This document shows, piece by piece, positions 19,432 through 29,888 of a stretch of DNA of 64,000 nt (position 1 is the stretch's first letter; every line of letters begins with the position of its first letter). The notes under the pieces were generated by a model, which had not been told where the DNA came from, made no database searches, and worked only from the letters and a program-made list of their open reading frames with translations. Position numbers and translations under genes: made by a program. Origin of the DNA: an uncultured Saccharospirillaceae bacterium (GTDB lineage: Bacteria > Pseudomonadota > Gammaproteobacteria > Pseudomonadales > Oceanobacteraceae); the NCBI GenBank assembly GCA_947499545.1, contig CANMOZ010000006.1:146612-210611 (forward strand), written 5' to 3'.

Positions 19432-21150
19432 ATGACAACCACTTATCAGGTCGTTACCCATGGTTTGTCAGGCGAGTTGACAAAAGCAGTGGCCTCTCAG
19501 CGACTTCGTCAGTTAAACATCAGTGAGCAGGTGGTTGAAAAGCTGGTTGATCATTCAATTGTGCTTAAGAAAGAACTTCCCTTAGCGCAAGCTGAAGCGT
19601 ACGAGTCAAAATTGACTCATGCTGGCTTATCAGTAGAACTAAGACCAGAAGGAGTTCAGCCAGATGGCCGCTCTATAAAGGGAGCCGCCGATCAATTGAA
19701 ATCGTCATTTGCGTCCAAGGCAAGCTCTCTGACATCCTTTGGTGAGAAATTAAAGCAAGGGGTCGGCAGTAAGTTAAAAAGTGTCAATGTGCCCATCGGT
19801 CAACCCCGTAACGATGACATGTTGATCTCGGACGACGAAGACGATAACGATTACAGAGCCAAACAAGCTGAAAAAAGGCGCATGATGGACCAGTCTGCAA
19901 AAACGTCTGGCCGTTGGCGAGGCCCTCATGATGTTGACAAGCTATTTCATAGTGAAATGCCTAGAGTTAAAATGCCCGCTAGCCTACCTATACATGCGAG
20001 TAAAGGGTTATTCTTAACTTTATTAATGCCAGGCCTCTATGGCATTATTTCATTGATGACCGTCTGGTTTATTTTAAGTAATATTTGGTCTGCTTTCGCG
20101 AGCCTGCCTTCTATTATGTCTTTCATTTCCCTCTTTTTCTTAGTGAACTCCATCCTACTCATTTTTCTCTTTTTTCTTATTAAACCCATCATTGCTTTTA
20201 GACCCCAAAGCCCTGTCGTAGAAGCCACTCGGCATGAGTGCCCTGAACTTTTCTGGTTGGTTGAAGCGGTATGCAACAAGTTAAAAGTTGATCCTCCAGA
20301 AGCTATTTCACTGGATATGGGGCTGGACATGCGAATTAAGTACGTGGATGGGTTCAAAGGTTTTATGGCGAATCGAACACATCTTGTGATTGGCGCTCCC
20401 CTTACCCAAAGCCTATCCACAGCTGAATTTGTTGGCATACTCGCTCACACGTTAGGTCATTTACGCCAGCCTTTTGGTGGCCGATCTTACGCTGTGATTC
20501 GAATCGTAAACTACTTTCTCTATCTTTCCTCTCGTGAAAATGATCGACTAGATGACTGGATAGAGCGTGAACTTGAAAAAAATGAAATTGCCGCCATTGT
20601 CGACTTATTGTTAACAGCAGGACAAAGAATTTTTGCGACTAACAAGGTTATTTTAGGTTTCATGCTACGTAACCACGTCAAACTTATGGGTAAAAATGCT
20701 CGTGCACTGGATATGCACGCCGATCAATTTGCCGCTGTCATCATTGGCAGTGATATGTTTGAGCAATTAGCCATTGAATACCGAAAAGCCATTCGAGCCT
20801 TTGAGCAGTCTGAGGGAGTCAATGATCAGCTCATGGCTAAGAATCAGTTATTGCAAGACATCCCTGAGGTTGTAGGCTCACTTGCTCGTGGCTACGACTC
20901 TCGAATTGAGAACTTATTACAACAAGATGTAGAACACCGATTAACCTATACATGGGAACCTCACCCGGCAGACTGGGAACGTATTGACAAGGCCAATTTC
21001 CTGCAAGCTTCTGCCATCATGTTCTGCGACGAAGCGTTGGTCGAGCTAATACCTAGCCTCCATCAACTTGGTGTTAGAGCAACAAGAGCCTTTTACGAGC
21101 ATCAAGGTCTTGATGTCAGCGAATATAAGCTTGCTCGACCAAAGCTCTAA
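19432..21150 (+). CDS. M48 peptidase-like membrane protein with degenerate zinc motif
   Basis: 572 residues. Residues 1-72 form a small domain reminiscent of an L7/L12-like module, followed by a low-complexity linker. Two membrane segments (about 193-215 and 231-253) come next, then a domain with the shape of M48 metallopeptidases. Where active relatives have HEFGH, this protein reads HTLGH (339-343), so the catalytic Glu is replaced by Thr. The third-ligand motif ExxAD reads DMHAD (427-431). The fold is probably kept but proteolysis lost, suggesting a pseudoprotease with a binding or scaffold role. AGGAG precedes the ATG. The neighbours give no functional clue. Confidence 0.75.
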   Translation: MTTTYQVVTHGLSGELTKAVASQRLRQLNISEQVVEKLVDHSIVLKKELPLAQAEAYESKLTHAGLSVELRPEGVQPDGRSIKGAADQLKSSFASKASSLTSFGEKLKQGVGSKLKSVNVPIGQPRNDDMLISDDEDDNDYRAKQAEKRRMMDQSAKTSGRWRGPHDVDKLFHSEMPRVKMPASLPIHASKGLFLTLLMPGLYGIISLMTVWFILSNIWSAFASLPSIMSFISLFFLVNSILLIFLFFLIKPIIAFRPQSPVVEATRHECPELFWLVEAVCNKLKVDPPEAISLDMGLDMRIKYVDGFKGFMANRTHLVIGAPLTQSLSTAEFVGILAHTLGHLRQPFGGRSYAVIRIVNYFLYLSSRENDRLDDWIERELEKNEIAAIVDLLLTAGQRIFATNKVILGFMLRNHVKLMGKNARALDMHADQFAAVIIGSDMFEQLAIEYRKAIRAFEQSEGVNDQLMAKNQLLQDIPEVVGSLARGYDSRIENLLQQDVEHRLTYTWEPHPADWERIDKANFLQASAIMFCDEALVELIPSLHQLGVRATRAFYEHQGLDVSEYKLARPKL

Positions 21151-21174
21151 ACCAACATCTAGCCAGTAATTCTT

Positions 21175-21203
21175 TTGACGCTGCTATGCCCTTCTCCTAT
21201 ACC
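21175..21203 (+). promoter_or_regulatory. Probable sigma-70 promoter for the gene at 21240
   Basis: TTGACG (21175-21180), a 17-bp spacer and TATACC (21198-21203). It lies downstream of the previous stop codon and about 30 bp before the Shine-Dalgarno AAGGAGG. Confidence 0.45.
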
Positions 21204-21239
21204 TAATAATGTAGGTTTGTAGCCAAGGAGGGCATCAAA

Positions 21240-21662
21240 ATGCGCCGTTGTATCCTGTTCTTAATGATCACCCTTTGTTCAACATGGGCATTTGGAGATG
21301 AACCTAAGTCAAAAGTGTATGAGCTCCAAGTGGAAACGGACTCGAATTGGACCAGCATAGAAATTCGTGATGATGCAGAGTGGGTGAATGCACCTCACGG
21401 TTCCAGTCTTCATATGGGTGGTAAAAGAGGCATTAAAGCTTACACGCTTTCCCCCAAGAAAGTGTTTTTAAAAAGCTCCAGCAAAGGCCGGATTAGTCTC
21501 AATTTATTCGTAAAGTCCACTAATAAAGTCCTAGGCATGACAATTTGCAAAGGCTCTCGTACAAGCTATACCTGGATAAAATCCACTCAATCCAAACAGG
21601 TGAATGACGCCACAGAGCACGACTATTGTGAAAAGGCAGCTTTGGTTTTGCAATTACACTGA
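21240..21662 (+). CDS. Small secreted protein of unknown function
   Basis: 140 residues with a signal peptide (residues 1-19, cleavage near AFGD). The mature part is hydrophilic and contains two cysteines (in TICKGS and DYCEKA) that could form one disulfide. I do not recognise the family. AAGGAGG lies 8 nt before the ATG, a good ribosome-binding site. It may be cotranscribed with the GGDEF/EAL gene 51 bp downstream, so it could belong to that signalling unit, but this is inference. Confidence 0.7.
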   Translation: MRRCILFLMITLCSTWAFGDEPKSKVYELQVETDSNWTSIEIRDDAEWVNAPHGSSLHMGGKRGIKAYTLSPKKVFLKSSSKGRISLNLFVKSTNKVLGMTICKGSRTSYTWIKSTQSKQVNDATEHDYCEKAALVLQLH

Positions 21663-21713
21663 TTTACAGAAACTTGTAAAGCGACTATCTGCCTATTGGT
21701 GCCAAAAGCTACC

Positions 21714-24551
21714 ATGAACCGTCAGGGTATTCCTCCAAACTTTATTAGCCTTAAGTGGAAAACACTGGGACTCTGCGCCATTCTTCTCGCTGCCATTTTT
21801 TTTGCTTTTGCAGTTAACCAAAAATTCCACCTTGAGCAACAACTTATCTCTATTCGTTCAGAAGTAGTTGACGTTTGGCCAAGCCAAATTGCCTCTCTCA
21901 TAAAGCAATATACTGATCAATTACAAAGTGGATTAAACCCCATTATTTCTCAGCCGAAAGTTATCCGAGCCATCAAAAAAGAGCACTTTAAAACCGTCTC
22001 TGATTATCTAAACAGCCTTTGGCTTGAATTGCAGCTCAAGCATCAGTTTATTAGCATGGCTCTATTATCCAATTATGGAGAAACGCTTATTGAGAAAGGG
22101 CAACCGATTATTGTTCAGCCATTACTAGAAGATACCCAAGTACGGGGTATCGCACATACTTACATAGCTTGCAATAATCAATGCTCACTGTTTATATTAA
22201 TCCCGCTAAAAGCCGATCACCAAGGCACACCCCCTCTTGTTTGGGTATTAGGTGCATCACTTGCACCAATACTTGAACAATTTAAAGCTTTAGTGCAATC
22301 AGATGTTGCACTTATCGCTCCACAGTTTTTACATCCAGCCGCTGAGGCTTCAATGAATCGTAGGATTGCTACGGATGATGGTATCTTTGATTTATTAGAG
22401 AGTTATTTTCCAAAATATGATTTAGATGCTGAACAGTCGTGGAATCCAAAACTTACAAAACTCAGCGGTCGCACTTATGAACTGTTTATACGCCATCTCA
22501 ATCACCAAGTCATTGGGTCACCACCAACGTTGTTTTTTGCAACCGATGTTACTCATCTTTTAGATTCTCAAAAAGAATACTTAACTAAGCTACGAATGAT
22601 GGCTGCTATAGGATTCCTTTTATGTATGCTATTCCTATGGATAGCCATCAGCGAACCCATCAATCGCCTAAAACAAATTGCGATACTCATCCCCAATATA
22701 GGCCAAGATGAATCTCCATGGCGAGTTCGAGGAGAACTCCGATTGATGCAACGCATATCAGGCTGGTTAGATGAAAGCGATATTATTAGCAATGCCAGTA
22801 TTGAACTTTCCGACCGACTGGAGCAATCTCAATCCCGATTACGATATCGTTCACACCTCGTTGAACAACGTAAAAAACAATTATTAGATGAAAAAGCCTT
22901 GTCTGAAGCCCTCATAAATACAGCTCAAGTACTCGTTATGATATTAGACAAAGACCTTAATATAAAACGCATCAATCAATTTGGGTCGCGGCTCATTGGT
23001 AAAACGAGAGAAGACATTGAACAGAGCTCGGTTAGCATAATGCTTGCTCACGCACAAGACGGGCCTGAAATAGTAGAGCAACTTAAACGCATGACGATCG
23101 GTCATTTAGATCATTTTCAACATCAAAGTGAATTTATAGGGTCAAGGGGGGACCATAAATACATCGCCTGGTTCCATGCGAAAGTTCATGACAGCAGCCC
23201 CGAATATTGTATATCGACGGTCGGTTTTGATGTCAGTGATCGAAAAAGAATTGAAGAACACCTTACCTGGCTAGCAGATAGAGACCCTCTTACAACGCTC
23301 ATTAATAGACGTCGCTTACTAGAAGAACTTGAACGCGCTGTAAATTTATGTCGACGTTTCCATCATCATTGCGCCCTAATCATTATTGACCTTGATCGTT
23401 TTCGTGATTTAAATGATTCCAGGGGACATCTGATTGGCGATGAAATACTTAAAAAAGTAGCTCATCTTATAGTGAGCAAATGCCGAGATACCGAGCTACT
23501 TGCACGTATTGGTGGTGATCAATTTGCTGTTATGTTAGAAGAAAGCAATATTGACAACGCACGCCACCTAGCAGAACGCCTTAAAATTGCCCTGTGTGAC
23601 AGCAGCTTAGTGGACAGTGAGCCAGGGTTAAAAATCACTGCGAGTCTCGGCATTGCAATTTACCCAGAGCACTGCGATAACAGTCGAGAGCTGCTCGCAC
23701 ATGCAGATTTAGCCACCTACAAGGCAAAAGAAAAAGGCAGAAATAGGGTTTGCGTGTATGATCACTTAGATCAAACGCCTAAAAAAATCAAAGAACGCGT
23801 ATTTTGGAATGACCTTGTTCAACACGCGTTACAAACCGATATCATTCAAATGATGTATCAACCGATACAGAATATTGAACATCAAAAAATAAGTCACTTC
23901 GAGGCCCTTTTACGAGTAAAAAATGAAAATGGCGAGCTATTGCCACCGCTGCCATTGGTTCAAGCCGCTGAGCGAAATCATCTCATATACCAGTTAGACC
24001 TTAAAATCATTGATATCGTTTTCAGCGACCTCGTCTTACTGCTTGATAAAAAACCTGACATTGTGTTCAGCATTAATTTATCAGGGCTTTCATTTCAAAA
24101 TGATGAATTACTCATTAAAGTCAGACAGCTTTTAAGCAGTCATCGTATTAGTCCACATAACATTATTTTTGAAATCACTGAAACGGCTGCAGTAACAGAT
24201 GTGCAAGCTTCTGTAAGGATAATGCGAGAATTCAAAAATTTAGGCCTTAAGTTGGCATTGGATGATTTTGGGGTTGGATTTTCTTCAATATACTACTTAA
24301 AACAGTTCCCAATTGACTATCTCAAGATAGATGGCTCATTTATACAACATCTAACCAGCGACGAGAATAATCAGGTATTAGTTAAAGCCGCTATTGAAGT
24401 TGCACAAGCGTTTCGATTGGAAACCATTGCCGAATTTGTAGAAGATGATGAAACACTTCAGCTATTGAAGAAAATGGGAACTGACTTCGCTCAGGGGTAT
24501 GGTATCGGTAAGCCCGAGACATTAGAAAACATTCAAAAAATGTGGTTGTAA
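21714..24551 (+). CDS. Membrane GGDEF-EAL cyclic-di-GMP protein with PAS domain
   Basis: 945 residues. A first membrane segment (about 15-35), a long periplasmic sensor region, a second membrane segment (about 295-317), a coiled region, a PAS domain (about 400-520), GGDEF, then EAL. The diguanylate cyclase motif is GGDQF, and the inhibitory site reads RDTE instead of RxxD. The phosphodiesterase half looks complete: EALLR, NLSGLSF, EITETA, DDFGVGFSS, KIDGSF, AEFVED and FAQGYGIGKP. The protein probably degrades cyclic-di-GMP, with uncertain synthesis. I start at the ATG at 21714; a TTG at 21696 extends the frame by 6 codons without support. Confidence 0.92.
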   Translation: MNRQGIPPNFISLKWKTLGLCAILLAAIFFAFAVNQKFHLEQQLISIRSEVVDVWPSQIASLIKQYTDQLQSGLNPIISQPKVIRAIKKEHFKTVSDYLNSLWLELQLKHQFISMALLSNYGETLIEKGQPIIVQPLLEDTQVRGIAHTYIACNNQCSLFILIPLKADHQGTPPLVWVLGASLAPILEQFKALVQSDVALIAPQFLHPAAEASMNRRIATDDGIFDLLESYFPKYDLDAEQSWNPKLTKLSGRTYELFIRHLNHQVIGSPPTLFFATDVTHLLDSQKEYLTKLRMMAAIGFLLCMLFLWIAISEPINRLKQIAILIPNIGQDESPWRVRGELRLMQRISGWLDESDIISNASIELSDRLEQSQSRLRYRSHLVEQRKKQLLDEKALSEALINTAQVLVMILDKDLNIKRINQFGSRLIGKTREDIEQSSVSIMLAHAQDGPEIVEQLKRMTIGHLDHFQHQSEFIGSRGDHKYIAWFHAKVHDSSPEYCISTVGFDVSDRKRIEEHLTWLADRDPLTTLINRRRLLEELERAVNLCRRFHHHCALIIIDLDRFRDLNDSRGHLIGDEILKKVAHLIVSKCRDTELLARIGGDQFAVMLEESNIDNARHLAERLKIALCDSSLVDSEPGLKITASLGIAIYPEHCDNSRELLAHADLATYKAKEKGRNRVCVYDHLDQTPKKIKERVFWNDLVQHALQTDIIQMMYQPIQNIEHQKISHFEALLRVKNENGELLPPLPLVQAAERNHLIYQLDLKIIDIVFSDLVLLLDKKPDIVFSINLSGLSFQNDELLIKVRQLLSSHRISPHNIIFEITETAAVTDVQASVRIMREFKNLGLKLALDDFGVGFSSIYYLKQFPIDYLKIDGSFIQHLTSDENNQVLVKAAIEVAQAFRLETIAEFVEDDETLQLLKKMGTDFAQGYGIGKPETLENIQKMWL

Positions 24552-24671
24552 ATCAGCCATTCAGGATCAATGTATAACCCAGGTTTTGTTTAACCGAGAT
24601 GGCGTCACCAAAAAATAGAGCAGCAACAATGGGCGTCTATGGCTTTATCGCAAAATTTATATAAGAGAGGT

Positions 24672-24977
24672 CTACTCACCGCCAGATACATTATCATCAG
24701 GGTGATTGACTTGATCCCTTAACTCTTTACCAGGCTTAAAGTGAGGTACATACTTGCCACGTAGGTCTACCGCTTCACCTGTTTTAGGGTTTCTTCCTTT
24801 CCTTGGTGCACGGTAATGCAGGGTAAAGCTACCAAATCCTCGGACTTCGACTCTTTCTCCTGTTGACAAAGCAGTCGACATTTCATCAAGTATGGTTTTA
24901 ACCGCCTTTTCCACTTCTTTAGGCGATAATCCTGGCTGTTTTTCTAAAATTCGTTCAATGAGTTCTGACTTGGTCAT
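24672..24977 (-). CDS. ihfB: Integration host factor beta subunit
   Basis: 101-residue DNA-bending protein of the HU/IHF family that pairs with IhfA. It begins [10 protein letters not shown] and contains [21 protein letters not shown], the arm and loop that insert the proline into the DNA minor groove. The C-terminal tail is acidic. It lies 101 bp downstream of rpsA, the usual rpsA-ihfB order; a hairpin in the gap probably sets the ratio of the two transcripts. Confidence 0.97.
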   Translation of the reverse strand: MTKSELIERILEKQPGLSPKEVEKAVKTILDEMSTALSTGERVEVRGFGSFTLHYRAPRKGRNPKTGEAVDLRGKYVPHFKPGKELRDQVNHPDDNVSGGE

Positions 24978-25029
24978 CTACTTTGGTCTCCTTTGTACCC
25001 TTGGATGATTCACAAGCTCAGCCTGAAAG

Positions 25030-25052
25030 AAGAGCCCCTAATCAGGGCTCTT
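25030..25052 (-). terminator. Hairpin terminator or attenuator between rpsA and ihfB
   Basis: AAGAGCCC (25030-25037) and GGGCTCTT (25045-25052) form an 8-bp GC-rich stem. On the minus strand it is followed by CTTTC, a short U-tract. It is likely to give partial termination after rpsA. Confidence 0.6.
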
Positions 25053-25078
25053 CCTCGCTTAATTAGCAGTCGTCTATA

Positions 25079-26761
25079 TTAAGAGTCTTGCGATTTAAGC
25101 TGCTCTTTGATCAAGTCACCGATGGTCGTTGGGCCAGCAGTTTCTATCTCTTTCTCGCGCTGAGCTTTTACAGCTTCTTTATCATCAGCTACTTCTTTAG
25201 CCTTGATTGACAAGCTGATTACGCGGTTTTTACGATCAACGCTGATGATGCGTGCTTCCACTTCGTCACCAACATTCAACGCGTTACGAGCATCTTCAAC
25301 CTTATCACGGCTGATCTCTGATGCTTTTAGTACCGCTTCGACGCCGCCAGCTACTTCTAGGATAGCGGCTTTTGCATCAACAGAAGCAACTGTTCCCTTA
25401 ACAAGAGCACCTTTGTCGTTTTCTGAAACATACTCACTGAAAGGGTCACGCTCTAGTTGCTTAACGCCCAAAGAAATACGCTCACGCTCAGCATCTATAG
25501 ACAGGATAACTGTTTCCAGATCATCGCCTTTCTTATAATGACGTACGGCTTCTTCACCCGTTTCATTCCAAGAAAGATCAGACAAATGAACCAATCCATC
25601 AATACCGCCTTCTAGCCCGATGAACACGCCGAAATCAGTTATTGACTTGATTTTTCCTGATACTTTGTCACCTTTATTGAACTTGGTTGCAAAGTCTTCC
25701 CATGGGTTAGCTTGACACTGTTTTATACCCAAGGAGATACGACGACGCTCTTCGTCTATATCAAGAACCATTACCTCAACATCGTCACCAACCTGAACAA
25801 CCTTCGATGGGTGGATGTTTTTGTTAGTCCAATCCATTTCTGAAACATGAACAAGACCTTCTACGCCTTCTTCCAGCTCAGCAAAACAACCGTAGTCGGT
25901 TAGATTGGTCACACGAGCCTTAACACGAGTGTTCTCTGGGTAACGCTGTTTAATAGCTACCCATGGATCTTCACCCAACTGCTTAAGACCTAGTGACACA
26001 CGATTACGATCACGATCAAACTTCAAGACTTTAACGGTGATTTCATCGCCAACATTGACAATTTCGCTTGGGTGCTTAATGCGCTTCCAAGCCATATCAG
26101 TGATATGCAGCAAGCCGTCAACGCCACCTAGATCTACGAAAGCACCGTAGTCAGTCAAGTTCTTAACAATACCTTTAACTTCTTGACCTTCCTGCAGAGA
26201 AGCAAGCAATTCTTCACGCTCTGCGCTGTTCGCTGCTTCCAGAACCGCACGACGAGAAACGACCACATTATTGCGCTTCTGATCTAGCTTGATCACTTTA
26301 AAATCAAGCTCTTTTCCTTCCAGGTGAGAAGTATCACGTACAGGACGGATGTCTACCAAGGAACCAGGCAAGAAAGCACGAATATTGTTCACATCTACTG
26401 TGAATCCGCCCTTAACCTTACCGTTGATAATGCCCTTAACCACTTCATCAGCTTCAAAGGCTTTCTCAAGCTCTTTCCAAGACTCTGCTCGCTTAGCTTT
26501 TTCGCGCGATAGACGGGTATCACCGAAACCATCTTCAACCGCTTCCAAAGCTACTTGAACTTCATCACCAATATTTATTTCAAGCTCACCGCTATCGCTT
26601 AAAAATTGGTTGCGAGGAATAACGCCTTCGGATTTCAGACCAGCATTCACCGTGACCCAGTCGCTGTCGATATCAACAACAACGCCTGTCACAATTGAAC
26701 CAGGCTGCATATCAATTTCTTTTAATGACTCTTCAAAGAGGTCAGCAAAACTTTCGGACAT
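25079..26761 (-). CDS. rpsA: 30S ribosomal protein S1
   Basis: 560 residues carrying six S1 RNA-binding motifs; E. coli S1 has 557. Repeated signatures include [20 protein letters not shown] and its parallels further along. S1 binds mRNA and helps start translation on the 30S subunit. The gene is preceded by cmk, as in most gammaproteobacteria, and by a structured leader. Confidence 0.98.
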   Translation of the reverse strand: MSESFADLFEESLKEIDMQPGSIVTGVVVDIDSDWVTVNAGLKSEGVIPRNQFLSDSGELEINIGDEVQVALEAVEDGFGDTRLSREKAKRAESWKELEKAFEADEVVKGIINGKVKGGFTVDVNNIRAFLPGSLVDIRPVRDTSHLEGKELDFKVIKLDQKRNNVVVSRRAVLEAANSAEREELLASLQEGQEVKGIVKNLTDYGAFVDLGGVDGLLHITDMAWKRIKHPSEIVNVGDEITVKVLKFDRDRNRVSLGLKQLGEDPWVAIKQRYPENTRVKARVTNLTDYGCFAELEEGVEGLVHVSEMDWTNKNIHPSKVVQVGDDVEVMVLDIDEERRRISLGIKQCQANPWEDFATKFNKGDKVSGKIKSITDFGVFIGLEGGIDGLVHLSDLSWNETGEEAVRHYKKGDDLETVILSIDAERERISLGVKQLERDPFSEYVSENDKGALVKGTVASVDAKAAILEVAGGVEAVLKASEISRDKVEDARNALNVGDEVEARIISVDRKNRVISLSIKAKEVADDKEAVKAQREKEIETAGPTTIGDLIKEQLKSQDS

Positions 26762-26788
26762 CGAGTTACCTTAGTGTAAACAACGCAA

Positions 26789-26809
26789 CCGTGTTGCCAG
26801 AAAACACGG
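26789..26809 (-). promoter_or_regulatory. Hairpin in the rpsA leader
   Basis: CCGTGTT and AACACGG form a 7-bp stem with a 7-nt loop, 28-48 nt before the rpsA ATG. In E. coli, S1 represses its own synthesis by binding a structured rpsA leader. A similar role here is inference from position. Confidence 0.45.
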
Positions 26810-26869
26810 GTCCATTATTCAACCTAATCCCGGCCATAAACTGGCTTTGCCGGATACTAGGGCTATATT

Positions 26870-27556
26870 CTAGACAAGAAGCCCCGCTTTGCGGGCTTCC
26901 TCCAATACAATTTCTACAGCTTGAGTGATGCTCATATGAGTGCTATCGACAACAAGAGCACCATTTGCAGGCCTCAATGGGGCGATTTCTCGATTAGCAT
27001 CGCGCTCATCTCTAGCTGCCAGAGCCTCAACAAGTTCGGCTAGGCTAGCATCCTTCCCCTGAGCTTTCAACTGCAAATACCGCCGCCTTGCTCTTTCCTC
27101 AACACTCGCAGTTAAGAATATCTTCACATCCGCATCAGGAAAAATGCCTGTTCCCATATCACGGCCATCCGCTACCAACCCTGGCATTTCTCTAAAATCA
27201 CGTTGACGCTGTAGTAATGCCTCACGAACAGCTGTGTAAACAGCCACCACCGATGCTATTTCCCCAACTTCTTCAGTTCTGATCACCTTAGTCACATCTT
27301 CAGACTCAAGAAGCACTTGGGTTTCCTCTTCATTTGGCACAAACTGAACGTCAAGGTGTTTGGCAACACGCTCAACAGCAGATTCAACTTGAGTATCAAC
27401 GCCGTGTCGTTGACATGCCAAAGCAGTGAGGCGGTATAGTGCACCACTATCCAGCAGGTGCCACCCTAGGTTCTCGGCAGCAAGCTTTGCAATTGTCCCC
27501 TTCCCTGAACCGCTAGGACCATCAATCGTGATCACAGGCACTCTAACTTGGCTCAT
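26870..27556 (-). CDS. cmk: Cytidylate kinase
   Basis: Phosphorylates CMP and dCMP using ATP. 228 residues with the P-loop [11 protein letters not shown] at residues 11-21, DGRDMGT and the arginine-rich lid RARRRYLQ. It lies 56 bp after aroA and 108 bp before rpsA, a standard arrangement. Confidence 0.97.
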   Translation of the reverse strand: MSQVRVPVITIDGPSGSGKGTIAKLAAENLGWHLLDSGALYRLTALACQRHGVDTQVESAVERVAKHLDVQFVPNEEETQVLLESEDVTKVIRTEEVGEIASVVAVYTAVREALLQRQRDFREMPGLVADGRDMGTGIFPDADVKIFLTASVEERARRRYLQLKAQGKDASLAELVEALAARDERDANREIAPLRPANGALVVDSTHMSITQAVEIVLEEARKAGLLV

Positions 27557-27612
27557 GCTCTATCTCCCACCTCTTAAAAGAATTCGACCAACCAATGCAG
27601 GCCGCAATCAAA

Positions 27613-29856
27613 TCAGCTAATCGCCTCAGCAGGCTCTATAGAAAGCCCAACCTGATTCGCCAGCAACACAAAGTTAGGAAAAGAGGTTGCTACATTCGCG
27701 CAGTCCAAGATTCGTATATCCGCTTGTGAGCGCAGTGACGCAACGGCAAAAGCCATTGCAATACGATGATCTCCCAAACTGTTTACCTCACCACCTAGAA
27801 ATACACTTTCCTTTCCTGCTTTGGTCCCAGGAATAATGGCTCCATCAGGCGTCCCCTGAGCTTCAACACCAATGGCTGCTAGCCCGTCAATCATTGCTTG
27901 AATCCTATCGGATTCTTTTACTCTTAGTTCATGCGCACCCGTCAATGTGGTCTCGCCCTCAGCACAAGCAGCAGCAATAAAGAGCACTGGAAACTCATCA
28001 ATGGCTAGAGGCACTAACTCTTCTGGAATATCAATTCCTTTTAATGGCGCGTGTTGGACATGCAAATCTGCCACAGGTTCACCGCCTGCAAAGCGATTAT
28101 TCGCTATCTCAACATTACCACCCATTAATCTCAATAGCTGGATGATACCATCCCTTGTAGGGTTAACACCCACATTCCTTATCCAGAGGTCGCTACCAGG
28201 TGTAATACTTGCCGCAACCAAAAAGAATGCCGCCGAGGATATATCCCCGGGCACTCTCAATTGAATCCCCTGCAATCGACCGCCGCCGACCAAACTAACG
28301 CTATTACCCTCTCGCTCGATGGCATACCCCATCCCTTCCAGCATTCTCTCGGTATGATCACGAGTGGGTGCGGGTTCAGTAATACTGGTTTTATCCTGCG
28401 AATATAAACCTGCCAGTAATAATGCGGACTTCACTTGGGCGCTGGCCATCGGTAATTCGTATTGAATCCCTTTCAACCCATTAACAGAAGGGGTAATTCT
28501 AATGGGAGGCGTGCCATCCGATTCTGTTTTTAATTGCCCCCCCATGCTTTGCAACGGAACAGTCACCCGCTTCATTGGGCGAGAACTTAGAGAGGCATCT
28601 CCCATCAATTCGGATGAAAAGGACTGCCCAGACAATAACCCAGCAAGCAACCGCATAGCCGTTCCAGAATTACCTAAATACAGAGGTTTATCTGGCGCCT
28701 GCAGACCATTTAAACCAACACCTGTAACCTTTACACGGCCATTATCCGGCCCTTCTATTTTAACGCCCATATCACGAAACGCTTGCAAGGTCGCCAGGCT
28801 ATCTTCGCCTTCCAAAAACCCTGAAATGTCGGTAACCCCTTCGGCTAGAGCGCCGAGCATAATGGCTCGATGAGAGATGGATTTATCACCAGGCACTTGA
28901 ATATCGCCTTTGACATTACCCCCTGATCGAGCGACCAGGGTAACTGCTTGCTCTGAAGACACTTGATCCAACCTTTTTCTTTCTAGTAACGCCTGAAAGT
29001 ACTGACGGGCAGAGCGTGATTCTGACAATTTAACAAGAAGCGTCTTTGAATCACCAGTCTCCAGCAGTGTTTTAAAATCGTTGAGCTCATCCATGTAAGA
29101 GCTCAACGCATCTAAAAGACTGTCCCGATTTGTAAAAAAAATATCATGCCACATAGCCGGGCTGCTTGCAGCTATACGGGTAAAATCACGAAAACCACCT
29201 GCGGCATAATGGAAAATCTGACGGCTATCTGTTTGAGAAGACAAATCACTTACAAGCGCATAAGCCAATAAATGAGGCAGATGGCTTGTTTGAGCTAAAA
29301 CGTGATCATGATGTTTCACACTCATCGTTTCTACATTCGCTCCCAACTGACGCCACAACCCAACGACTTTATTCAATACAACAGCGTCGGTTGTCTCAGT
29401 GGGCGTAAGAATAACTTTATGGCGTTGAAACAATTCAGGCGTTGCTGCGTCAGGACCATGCTTCTCCGAACCCGCAATCGGATGCCCCATCACCCAGTGG
29501 GATGGAACCTCCCCCATAACATCATTCGCAGCATTCAACAATGGGCCTTTCACACTGCCTACATCACTCAAGATGCAGTTTTCCCCACGCCTAAGCAGCG
29601 CTGGCTTGATTTCCGACAACACGCCTTTATAGGCATTTACTGGCACCGCCAACAGCACCATATCAAGCCCATCCAATGCCTCCAAGTCAGGCAAGGTATC
29701 AATCACCTCATCGACAACCCCCAATGACAACGCTCTTTCACGATGGAGAGCATTTAAATCATACCCAACAACGCGCTTAAAGGCCTTTTGTTTGAGACCA
29801 AGAGAAAATGAACCGCCAATCAGTCCAAGTCCAATAACCACTAAGGTATCCATCAT
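27613..29856 (-). CDS. tyrA-aroA: Fused prephenate dehydrogenase / EPSP synthase
   Basis: A 747-residue bifunctional enzyme. Residues 1 to about 290 are an NAD-dependent prephenate/arogenate dehydrogenase (Rossmann start VIGLGLIGGSF, then GHPIAGSEKHG). Residues about 310-747 are 3-phosphoshikimate 1-carboxyvinyltransferase, with GDKSISHRAIMLG and LGNSGTAMRLL. The fusion is known in Pseudomonas and related genera. EPSP synthase makes the chorismate precursor and the dehydrogenase opens the tyrosine branch. Two consecutive ATG codons (29856, 29853) make the first residue uncertain. Confidence 0.96.
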   Translation of the reverse strand: MMDTLVVIGLGLIGGSFSLGLKQKAFKRVVGYDLNALHRERALSLGVVDEVIDTLPDLEALDGLDMVLLAVPVNAYKGVLSEIKPALLRRGENCILSDVGSVKGPLLNAANDVMGEVPSHWVMGHPIAGSEKHGPDAATPELFQRHKVILTPTETTDAVVLNKVVGLWRQLGANVETMSVKHHDHVLAQTSHLPHLLAYALVSDLSSQTDSRQIFHYAAGGFRDFTRIAASSPAMWHDIFFTNRDSLLDALSSYMDELNDFKTLLETGDSKTLLVKLSESRSARQYFQALLERKRLDQVSSEQAVTLVARSGGNVKGDIQVPGDKSISHRAIMLGALAEGVTDISGFLEGEDSLATLQAFRDMGVKIEGPDNGRVKVTGVGLNGLQAPDKPLYLGNSGTAMRLLAGLLSGQSFSSELMGDASLSSRPMKRVTVPLQSMGGQLKTESDGTPPIRITPSVNGLKGIQYELPMASAQVKSALLLAGLYSQDKTSITEPAPTRDHTERMLEGMGYAIEREGNSVSLVGGGRLQGIQLRVPGDISSAAFFLVAASITPGSDLWIRNVGVNPTRDGIIQLLRLMGGNVEIANNRFAGGEPVADLHVQHAPLKGIDIPEELVPLAIDEFPVLFIAAACAEGETTLTGAHELRVKESDRIQAMIDGLAAIGVEAQGTPDGAIIPGTKAGKESVFLGGEVNSLGDHRIAMAFAVASLRSQADIRILDCANVATSFPNFVLLANQVGLSIEPAEAIS

Positions 29857-29888
29857 TGATCAAATATCTCTTGTCTCATAGAGTGTCA

